From Paulownia fortunei (lineage: Eukaryota > Streptophyta > Magnoliopsida > Lamiales > Paulowniaceae), in contig CM033120.1 in NCBI GenBank assembly GCA_019321725.1, positions 2,516,275 through 2,580,274 on the forward strand: a DNA stretch of 64,000 nucleotides, read 5' to 3'. Made by a program: the position numbers and the translations under genes. This document shows, in pieces, positions 11,446-20,962 of this stretch; positions within the stretch are counted from its first letter, which is position 1, and every line of letters starts with the position of its first letter. The notes beneath the pieces are model-generated. The model worked only from the letters and a program-made list of their open reading frames with translations, was not told the origin of the DNA and did not search any database.

Positions 11446-13651
11446 ATCTCCCACTTACCCTACCTCTAATTGCCCATGTATCTAAAACTATCTTCTCGAG
11501 ATGTTCGCCAAATACCTTCTTTGTTAAGGGCTTAAATTGTGGGTCCGCTATATTTTCTGTTGAGATAATTCGACCCACAATGACGTCACATCTACCAATG
11601 ATCTCTCTGATAAAGTGATATCGTTTCATTATGTGTTTGGATCTTTGATGAGATCATTACTTATTTGCTTGCGCAATGGCTCAATTGTTATTACAGTAAA
11701 TCATAATTGGATCAACAACGGATGGAACTACACCCAACTCTTAAATAAAGTTTTTTATCCAAACAACTTCATTTGTTGTATCTGATGCAACAATATATTC
11801 AGCTTCGGTGATAGAGTCTACAATTGTCTCTTGCTTGGAACTTTTCTAACTGACCGCACCACCATTCAAGGTGAATATATATCCATACATGGACTTCAGG
11901 TCGTCTATATCGAACTGAAAACTAGAGTTTGTGTATCCTTTTAGTTTATTTCTCCATTATCGTATATTAAAAATATATCCTTAGTCATTTTCAAGTACTT
12001 AAGAATCATCTTAACGACTTTCTAGTGTTCTTTCTCTGGATTGGACAGATATCTACTCGTGACACTCATAGCATGTGCAATATTAGGCATTGTACACAAC
12101 ATTGCATATATTATGCTCCTTATTGCAGAAGTATAAGGTATGCGAGTCATCATTTATCTCTTTTCGGGTGTCTTAAGAGACATGACTTTAAAGAATGAAA
12201 CCCCATGACTCATAGGCAGGAATTCTCTTTGGTTTTCTCCATGTTAAACCTTTTTGGCACTTTGTCTATCTACATGGATTGAGATAGTTCGATCATCCTT
12301 TTCAATCTATCTCTATAGATCCCCTAAGATAAAAGATGCATCCCCCAAGTTCTTTATGAAAAATTGATTAAACAACCAGGTCCTCGTTGATTGCAACATT
12401 CCTACATTATTATCAATGAGTAGGATATCATCAACATAAAGCACAACAAATGTAACTACACTCGCACTAACCTTCTTATAGATACATGGTTCATCAAGGT
12501 TCCTATGAAAATCAAATGTTTTGATTGTTTTATCAAATCGGATGTTCCAACTCCTTAAAGCTTGTTTGAGTCTATAAATGGATCTTTGGAGCTTACAAAC
12601 CTTGTACTCACTCTAATTGGATATGAAGTTTTCTGGCTGCTTCATATAGATCTCTTCCTTATCAAACAACACCCATCAAACTTTTATGTAGATGGAGCAT
12701 CAAAATATTCCACGACTCATGGTTAATATAATGACGATTCCATCCCACGAGTATCTCTATACTTGGTAGAGATCACAACTTTTCAATACAAGACCACTCC
12801 AAAACTCATGGCCAATGATCAAGTGCGGTAGCAGTCGTCATGTCTCTACCTTTGATGGTAGGCATGGAACAATAGGTCCTACCTAACTTGTCCATTATGT
12901 TTGAAATTGAATTATATTAAAAAAATCTTTTACTTAATTTCGTAAATTAAGTAGGGTTTAATTTTATCCAAAATCTCATCTTTATTCAAATTAGGTTGGT
13001 TATTTAATGCATGATATCAAAATATCATTACACAAGCATAACATTATTAAATAAAATCCTAAGTATACATCTAATACATACTTAAATAAATGGATGATCA
13101 TGAACTAGTTCTATACAGTCATTTGAGCCAAAAATAGATCTAAGGTCACTCTAAGGGTAATATAATGGAATAAAAATTATTCTATTATGCAATTGTATCT
13201 CATACAATTATGGGGTCTTCATTGGAACATCCTTCTTGATTCTCCTTCATCTTTCAAAGAAAAAAACTTCAGTAGCTATTTTACTTTCTTTGCAGAAAAA
13301 TAAATAATTTACATAGATGGAATAAGAGGCTCGCAGACCCCATTTTAAAACTAAAAAATATTAAATAAAATCAATCACATTGGTCCAATGACTGATAATC
13401 ATTCCATATATGCTCATAATAAACATCATGTGTAATTATCAAAACATATAAATTTACTAAGTTTTTTATTGCAATTTTTGACTTGAAATAATTTTTAATT
13501 GCTTAAAAAATATTTTTTCTTTGAAAAACATTTAAATCAAATCCTAATCATCAATTGCAATAATCATGCAAAATAAAATTTAACATGCTTAACATGAATT
13601 TAAATGATTTAAATCACGCACACAAATCCAAAAATTTACTAAGTAAGCCAA

Positions 13652-13670
13652 ACCCTAGCTCTGATATCAC
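13652..13670 (-). other. Copia primer-binding site for initiator-Met tRNA
   Basis: On the minus strand the sequence TGATATCAGAGCTAGGGTT follows directly after the LTR. It matches the usual TGGTATCAGAGC complement of the 3' end of plant initiator methionine tRNA with one change. It fixes the inner border of the 5' LTR at 13671. Confidence 0.8.
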
Positions 13671-14429
13671 TGTTGGGTTCGTTATAACCGTAGGGACATG
13701 TGCAGTGAAAATTAATTTATTTTATTAAAAATAAATTTATCAAATAAATTTATCCTCTCGATTTGAAAGCGATTCTAACTATCGTACTTATTCAAGTTAA
13801 TATATAAATAAATATATTAAATTCAAATTATATCTTTCGTGCACTCCGGTTGCTGTAGGGAATGAAACAATCAATTGCTTATCAGAACTCGTAGGAATCC
13901 ACGTGTCTCCCTTCTCTTAAATCTATAATACAAAAAGTAACACCGATTAAAAAGATTCGCTAGTATCTTTAAAATCATTTTCTAATCTAGAATTTGAGTA
14001 AAATTTATCCTTTAATCTAATTAATGAATCAAGAATAAGCTTTTAAGAATAATAAAAATTGATTCTTTAAGTTTTTAAAATTTGGATACGAAGAGAATAT
14101 CAAGAAACTTATTTTTTTTAAAGAACAAAAAAAAAAGATTTTCAAGAAAACACTTTTCTTTTTATTTTATTTTTTTTCTTTTTTTTGGAGATAAAAATAG
14201 AAGACTGACAAAATAATTTTTTCTAAATGATCTTTAAGTAATTTTCAGTCGTCCCTATTAATAGGGGCTGAAATTGGCTTTATATAATGTGCAAAAATAA
14301 AAGATATAAGACATAAGAGAAAGAAAGTGCAATTTTATTAATATAATTTTCAATAAAATTGTTTTTACAAAAAAAAAAAAAGTACTATACATCCAATCTA
14401 ATTGGGGTGCTGAGCATCCTACTCTAGCA
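13671..14429 (-). repeat. 5' LTR of the copia relic
   Basis: The LTR is about 759 bp, begins TG and ends CA in plus-strand reading (TGTTGGGTTC ... CTCTAGCA) and abuts the primer-binding site. Its outer 170 bp are repeated at 11270-11445, confirming it as an LTR. Confidence 0.7.
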
Positions 14430-15987
14430 CAAACTAGTACTAAATTATATTAATATTCCTTTCACAATCAATATGGGATCACGTTCCTTTTACACTATAG
14501 GATTGCTCTCTGTGCATATCCGATTGGACCTCCTGTGATGATAGTACCCTTAGAGTCGACTTTGATACCTTTTTTATATCCTATAATTTGGACGCAACAA
14601 GGTCATGCCATTGTAGCATGCAGTGATTACACGACCTTGTAGAATTCAAATTTTAGACCGTGACAAAGTGGTATGAGAGTCATACATAGTGATGCATTAA
14701 AAAATGGACTTCGATATATACTGATGCAAAACGACAAGGTGATTTCCTATGCTTCTTGGAAACTAAAGTCGTATGAACAAAATTACCCAACGCATGACTT
14801 GGAATTAGTAGTAGTAGTCTTTGCATTGAAGAATTGGTTTCATTACTTATACGGGGTAATGTGTGATAACCTAATTTGCACAAATTGATTGTACTGAAAT
14901 AGCTAACGGGAATGATATGAGATTGAGTAAGATTCGTGATAATTTAGGAAAAAGTCAACAATAAAAAATATAACTTCATGAGGATGGCTCACTAAGGTTT
15001 AAGAATAAGCTGTGTGTTCCAGCAGATATATACTTGAAAGAAGAAATTTTGGGAAAAGCTCATTGGTCACGATTTCTATGTATCATGGCAGTACCAAAAT
15101 GTATAGGGATTTTAAAATTCACCATTGGTGGAACTGCTTAAAACAAGGTATAACAGAGTTTATGGCTTGGTGTTTGACAGCAAACAGGTAAAGGCAGACA
15201 ATAGAGAACAAGGGATAAATTACAGAGTTTAGAAATACCTAAGTGGACATGGGATCACATTACTATGGATTTCGTGTGTGGCTGTTTATAAGGTTGATTG
15301 TCTATAAACTCACCAAATCAATTCATTTCTTACTAGTAAGATGAACAATTATACTTGATAAGTAGCAGAAATTTATGTGAATATTGTGTGCCTTCATGGA
15401 GTGTCAGTAAGTGTAGTGTTGGATCAAGACTCAAAAATTGTATCTCATTTTGGGAAGTTTACAAGGTGCCCTTACAATTGAGTTGAAATTTAGAACTGCT
15501 TTTCACCCACATACAGATGGTTAGTCAGAGAGGACTATTCAACTACTAGAAGATAAGCTAAGAGCTTGCGTAATGGATTTTAAGGAAGTTGGGATAAATA
15601 TTTGAAGCTAGCAAATTTGCTTAAACAATAGTGAGCAATCTTGCATTAGGATGACACCTTATGAGGCTTTATATAGAAGCAAGTGTAGATATCTGATGCA
15701 TTGGGGTGATAATAGAGAGAAGAGAATGCTAGCACCTGATCTGGTATAAAGATTTCATAATAAAAAGGCAACTCTAAATAGCTCAAGATAGACAAAAGTG
15801 TTGGGGTGCAATTGAAAAGGAGAAATTTAGAGTTTAAAATTGGTGATGTGGTTCATTTAAAGATTTCCCCTAAGAAGGGAGTTATACGATTTTGGAAGTG
15901 TAGGAGTTGAATCCTCATTATATAGGACATTTTGAATTTTTTCATAAAATTAGAAAAGTAGCGTATAAATTAGCACTGCCATCGAAA

Positions 15988-16220
15988 TTAGGAGTGTTCA
16001 CAATTTGATAAACCAATCAAACCAAACTAAATCAAAAATTTTGGTACATATCGAATCGAATAAAAAAAATTCAATTCGATATTCAATTTTTAATTTTACA
16101 AAATTAGGAGTGTTCACAATTTGATAAACAATCAAACCAAACTAAATCAAAAATTTTGGTAAAAAATTCAATTCGATATTCAATTTTTAATTTTACAAAA
16201 GAATCAGTATCCGATCCGAT
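15988..16220. mobile_element. hAT-type MITE fragment in gypsy copy 1, itself tandemly doubled
   Basis: The fragment starts GGAGTGTTCACAATTTGATA at 15991 and repeats the same start at 16107, a 116-bp tandem duplication. It sits directly after the pol codons for CCATCGAAATT, the same place as the fuller copy at 17010. Its right end is missing. Confidence 0.6.
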
Positions 16221-17009
16221 ATTTATTTTTTATTTGAATTATTTGAGACTTGACATATGACATATGAAGAGACTCCAATTCGGACTATTGAGAAGAAAGT
16301 GTTGCCGCGTAGCAAAATATAATTTGTGAAGGTTGAGTGGTCAAATCAATATCATTTGTGAAGGTTCTGTGGTCAAATCATTCACTTGGGGAGGCTATTT
16401 GGGAGTCCTAAAATGAGATGAGGCAGCCCAACCCATATCTCTTTGAGAATTAAGGTATGTATACCTTTATGTTTACAAATTTTATTGATTAAACTGTTTG
16501 TAAGGAGGGGAGAATAAAATATCCCTATTTATTTATTTACTTATTTTTTTATAGTATTAATAGTGATTGCATGAAGTAAATATGATTTATTGGATTACTA
16601 GTGCTAGTAGTGGGCTCAAAAGTTTGATCCAAGTTAGAATTTTAAAGTGTGGGTCTCTGTACCAATCTTGCATTAGAATGGCAACTTATGAGGTTTTATA
16701 TGGAAATAAGTATAGTTCTATGATGTATTGGGATGATACTGGGGATAAGAGGATGCTAGGCATTGATATGATATAAAGCGTTGTACAGAAAATTCCCTAA
16801 TAAAAAGACAACTCTATATAAATCAAGATATACAAAAGAGTGGGGCAAAATTGAAAAGGAGAAATTTAGATTTTAAATTGGTGATGCGGTTCACTTAGTG
16901 ATTTCCCCTAAGAAGGGAGTTATATGATTTGGGAAGCGTGGGATATTTAGTCTTCACTGCACAGGATCTTTTGAAATTCTTAATAGTATTAGCAGTGCCA
17001 TCAGAGCTA

Positions 17010-17465
17010 GCTAGGGGTGTTCACAGATCGGCAAACTAATCAAATTAAAGTGAAATTAAAAATTCGATATATATCGAAATTAAATTAAAAAATTCAATTC
17101 GATTTGTCATTTTGTAAAAAAAATTATGTATTCGATTTGATTTTAATTTTGTACTTTGATTTATTGAACTGTACCGAATAACAAATATTATGTTTATATA
17201 TCTTTATATATATATATTATATTATTTATTGTTTACATATCAAAATTATAAATAAAAAATAAAAAATACAATTATGATTGTAATATTTAAATTTTAACTA
17301 TTTTTTAATTTTTTTAAAAATTCAATCTATCAATTTACCAAATTGAAATACCAAAAAATATTATGTACTAAGCGAATCGAATCGATTATTTTTGGTTTAG
17401 TATTTTGATATGGCATTTTGGGCATATTAAATTTTCAATTTGATTTTACGGACTAACACCCTAAC
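17010..17465. mobile_element. Non-autonomous hAT-type MITE with 8-bp target duplication
   Basis: The 456-bp element begins GCTAGGGGTGTTCAC and ends AACACCCTAAC, imperfect terminal inverted repeats. It is flanked by the identical 8-mer CAGAGCTA at 17002-17009 and 17466-17473. Eight-base target duplications are characteristic of the hAT superfamily. It has no coding frame. Removing it restores a continuous gypsy pol tail that reads on into VHNVFNVSLVSKHVPIP-like sequence, so the insertion point is exact. Confidence 0.8.
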
Positions 17466-18330
17466 CAGAGCTATCCAAGGTGCATAATATGTTTAATGTA
17501 TCCCTAGTGAGCAAACATGTACCCATTCCCAATCATGTCTTGAATTATGAGCCTTTTAAAAGTACAAGAAGACTTAACATTGATCGTGATGATAAAGTGT
17601 TGCGGTATAGCAAAATATCATTTGTGAAGGTTCAGTGGTCAAATCATTCAATTTGAGGAGGCTAAATAGGAATCCGAGAATGAGATGAGGCCCCGCTACC
17701 CCTATCTCTTTCAGAATAAAGTTGTGTATTAAGTTTATAAGTTTTGAAGGTCACATTTTTTGTAAGGAGGGACGAATGAAATATCTATATTTATTTATTT
17801 ACTTATTTTTTATAATATTAACAGTGATCGTAGTTTAATTATATCACCAAACTATGATTGCATGAAGAAGTTGGATCCTTGAAACTAAATATTTTTTAAA
17901 TATGATTTATTAAATTAGTAGTATTTGTAGTGGGCCCAAAAGTGTGTGGATTTTTATACCAATCTTGCATTGAAATGGCACATTGTGAGGCTTTATATGG
18001 TAGCAAGTTTAGATCTCTAATGCATTGGGATGATACTAGGGAAAAGAAAATGCTAGGACCTCATATGGTATAAAGCGCTTTAGAGAAGATTTCCAAGTAA
18101 AAGGGCAATTCTAAATCGCTCGAGATAGATAAAAATGTTGGGTGAAATTAAAAAAAAGAAGAGAAATTTAGAATTTAAAATTGGTGATGTGGTTCATTTA
18201 AAAATTTCCTCTAAGAAAGGAGTTATACAATTTGGGAAGCGTAGGAAATTGAGTCCTCATTATATATGACCTTTTGAAATTCTTAATAAAATAGGGAAAG
18301 TAGCATATAAATTAACATTTCCATCGAAGC

Positions 18331-18640
18331 TAGAGGTGTTCATAGTTCGGAAAACCAATCGAACCAAACTAAAATCAAAATTTCAGTAAGTACTGAAATC
18401 GAATTGAAAATGCGGTTTGGTATTCAATTTTTATTTTTACACAAAATTAAGTATTAAGTTTTTTGTTTTAATTTATTTATCGTATCGAATATAAAGTTAT
18501 TATTTTTATGTATCTTTATATTTTTTGTATACATATGTTTATATATATTATTTATTGTTTATTTATCCAAATTAAAAATAATAAAATAATTACAATTACG
18601 ATTAATATTTGAATTTTGACTATTTTTTTATTTAAAAAAA
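18331..18640. mobile_element. Truncated hAT-type MITE in gypsy copy 3
   Basis: After CCATCGAAGCTA the sequence reads AGAGGTGTTCATAGTTCGG and continues in MITE-like AT-rich sequence. It then passes without a right terminus into the LTR-like segment at about 18650. The position matches the insertions in copies 1 and 2. Confidence 0.55.
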
Positions 18641-18985
18641 ATACGAAAGAAGTTCAATTGAGGGTTTTATTCGAATTTTAAGAGTTTGGTTTCGTAAATT
18701 ATTAGAGACTTAGAATTTAATTATTTTTATTGATTAATTTATTATACTTTTTCGAAATTTGCTTCTAATCTCATTGATAGTGAATTTTGTATTTGAATAT
18801 ATTGTCATATGATATTAGATATTTTGTACCTATCTATAAAAAGTCTATAGAAAACTTTATGTTTTCATTAAGGTTTTGAAATAATTACATGTAATGATTT
18901 ATTATTTGAGGACTCTATGTTATCGCGACATATCATGATAGCACAGCTGTATTGTATCCGTATCCAAAATTTGGGACGTGACATC

Positions 18986-19157
18986 CCATAACTATCCGTT
19001 GATGCTCCATCAAAATTTGATGACTTTTAATTGATTGATTTTGGGTCACTTTAAAGAAATCTCAACATAATTGTGTCCACCATTTCGAACAAATATTATG
19101 ATCACACTATAAATTATTATAGCCGACAAAAAAGACATACAAATTTTGTAATTTTTC
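18986..19157. other. Short intergenic stretch after the gypsy relic
   Basis: No coding or repeat structure is recognised. It links the gypsy LTR-like end to the distal promoter-like module of the second NLR gene. Confidence 0.5.
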
Positions 19158-19235
19158 ATAGTGGAGCCCCCTTCTGTCTTTCAAAGAAAAGTGAAATCCT
19201 AATAATACTTCAACCCACAATTTAAAAGATTTTTT
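19158..19235 (+). promoter_or_regulatory. Distal promoter-like module of second NLR (D2)
   Basis: Contains TGGAGCCCCCTTCTGTCTTT, CAAAGAAAAG and CTTCAACCCACAATTTAAAA, collinear with the block at 2815-2930 upstream of the first NLR. It lies about 1.8 kb before the second start codon. A regulatory function is inferred only from its conservation. Confidence 0.4.
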
Positions 19236-20489
19236 TATCTGAGAAACTCAAAATTTTAAAATTTGGAGGTTGTCTGATTTTATTTTCAAGCTCATTTTTA
19301 TATTTTATTTTTAAAAAAAAAATAGTAAATTTTTGTATAAAAATAGAAATATACTTGAATTAGTAATATTTTTATATTAATAAAATAAGTTTAAAAATAA
19401 AAATATATTTGTTTTATGATATTTTTTATAAAAAAATATGAAATATTAACAGAATTGAAAATGAGTTTTTGGTAGTTGCATGAAAAAAAATCTGAAATAT
19501 TAATAAATTTAAAAATATATTTAAAATTAAAAATAAATTATATTTATGATGAAAATAAGTAAAACAAATGTATTTTTGGAATTCAAATAGTTGAAAAATG
19601 AAAAGATGCATTGAATATAACTATTAATATAGTTTCATATCATTTTTTCTCATTAATACATAATTAGCTATAAAACTTTTAATTTTAGGTTTTTGATACA
19701 TGGTTTGGTTATATATATGTTTTTTTTTTTTTTTATATCCAAGTATTTAAAACTTGCACCCCAATCAAGGTATGAAGAGAATGTCCACCCTCAAAGATTT
19801 GATTGTGTGGTATCCACAGCGTATTCGCACCTACATTGAACACGCGACTCATTCTGTTTTTTGTAGGAGGAGTAACACATAGAGGCCGATACTCTTATAT
19901 AGTTTTATTAGACTTTAGGGGATCCGAATCACCGTCACTCATATTTATACTTTAAATATTTTAATGTGGGTTGATTATATATATGTTTTTAATGCCAAGG
20001 AAGTTGGCCTAACCCACAATTCCTTAGGGTCACATATTAAGTTTGAAACAAATATTGATGGTGGAGCAGATCAATCAATTAGACTTAGAAAACTAAAGAA
20101 AACTGAATTATTGCAGGAGACACGAAAAAGGAAAAAACCCACAAAAAGAAAAAGAAAAGTCACAATCTCGTGAGCAAAAAACAAGTCACAATCTTTTTCC
20201 TTCTTTGTTTAGAATAGTCCAAAAAAAGAAAAGACACAATGTCGCGAGGAAAAGATTAAAAACTCTTATATTGTATAGCTTTGTGGTTTGCATTCATTTA
20301 TTATTATTGTATTATAAATGCATATTAAATTTATATATTAAATAATATTATTTAATACATTTAATATATAATAATAATATTATAATAAAAAATAAAACGT
20401 GTGGTGGACTTGTTTTCTTTTAAGTACGATGAAACTTGACTCGTTTAAGTACAATGTTGTTGTTTGTAAGTGAAGAAAATGTTGGGAAA
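19236..20489. other. AT-rich DNA between the two modules, no gene seen
   Basis: Contains a T run near 19719-19733 and an A/T-rich tract at 20270-20400. The 69-codon frame at 19964-20173 has a lysine/arginine-rich end caused by AGAAAAAG repeats and no family resemblance, so it is not called. The corresponding interval in the first unit (2931-3689) is about 500 bp shorter. Confidence 0.55.
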
Positions 20490-20620
20490 ATTGCAAATTA
20501 GCCAAGTCACCCTCTACTTTTCAACTTTTTGCAATCGGATCCAACAAGACTTGAACCCAAAATTAGGAAGACTTTTCAGATATCATGGAGTAGGCTCCAA
20601 GACTCCAAGACTCTGTGTGA
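20490..20620 (+). promoter_or_regulatory. Proximal promoter-like module of second NLR (P2)
   Basis: Carries AATTAGCCAAGTCACCC and AAAATTAGGAAGACTTTTCA, matching the block at 3690-3800, and is followed by a CCAAGACTCC repeat and GACTCTGTGTGAAG. A potential 5' UTR intron follows, with donor CCAAG|GT at 20692 and acceptor CAG ending at 20961, parallel to the first gene. Confidence 0.45.
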
Positions 20621-20962
20621 AGCTTTTGCAGTAGAAGTTTTGAATCTGGTCTTCTTCTTATCAAAGTAATTAGTTTAATCTGCATACCAAGGTAAAATTG
20701 ACTACTACTCAACTCTCGTTGTTGTAATCTTTGGCTTGCTTATGCCCTTTTCCATTGAAAATTTCTCTTGCAGTCAGCTTTTGTTCCATTTGTTATCCTC
20801 TACAAATTGTAACAAAGAATATCTAGCCAGTGAAAGATTCATCTTATCATTTTGTCTACAGCAATTTCTCTGTCTGAATCTTCACATCTAAGAAATTTAC
20901 TTGCCCCGCAGCATAAAATAAGGATCATTTTCTCCCTTTAACAACAAATTGAGCAATCCAGG

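Larger units (their letters stand above)
11270..14429 (-). mobile_element. Ty1-copia retrotransposon relic
   Basis: Read on the minus strand the order is 5' LTR, primer-binding site, a gag-less interior, reverse transcriptase and RNase H fragments, then a shortened 3' LTR. The reverse transcriptase active-site block encodes LYVDDILLIDN at about 12410-12450, preceded by a YKVCKLQRSIY-like stretch near 12580-12620. RNase H gives SKQETIVDSITEAEYIVASD around 11780-11835. The C-terminal pol end (ADPQFKPLTKKVF) lies at 11435-11629. Gag, protease and integrase are not recognisable between 12700 and 13650, so the element is deleted and cannot move by itself. Stops and frame breaks occur throughout. 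Confidence 0.85.
15634..18330 (+). repeat. Three degenerate tandem copies of the gypsy integrase tail
   Basis: The tract beginning AATCTTGCATT and encoding RMTPYEALY-type sequence starts at about 15636, 16663 and 17960. Each copy continues through a GGTGATGTGGTTCA-like block (15842, 16882, 18183). Copies 1 and 2 then run to a pol end with GAGATGAGGC (16420, 17672), a purine-rich tract (AAGGAGGG) and an LTR-like start AAATATC. Units 2 and 3 are both preceded by a GTAGTGGGC-C-AAAAGT block, which suggests that unit 3 arose by copying unit 2. Confidence 0.7.
14430..18985 (+). mobile_element. Ty3-gypsy retrotransposon relic with rearranged 3' part
   Basis: An LTR-type end GACCGTGACA (to 14665) is followed by a primer-binding-site-like TGGTATGAGAG at 14669-14679. 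The sequence then jumps straight into RNase H (14680-14888, reading [21 protein letters not shown]). Gag, protease and reverse transcriptase are therefore missing. Integrase zinc-finger and core fragments follow at about 15000-15600, with the HPHTDG and ERTIQ motifs in broken frame. The integrase tail and 3' end occur three times (from about 15634, 16661 and 17958). The last copy ends in LTR-like sequence closing with GGGACGTGACA near 18985. The element is a dead relic; only its history is informative. Confidence 0.85.

Noticed and set aside
19964..20173. Lys/Arg-rich frame before the second NLR
   Set aside because: The composition comes from simple AGAAAAAG repeats, and there is no conserved start context or homologue.
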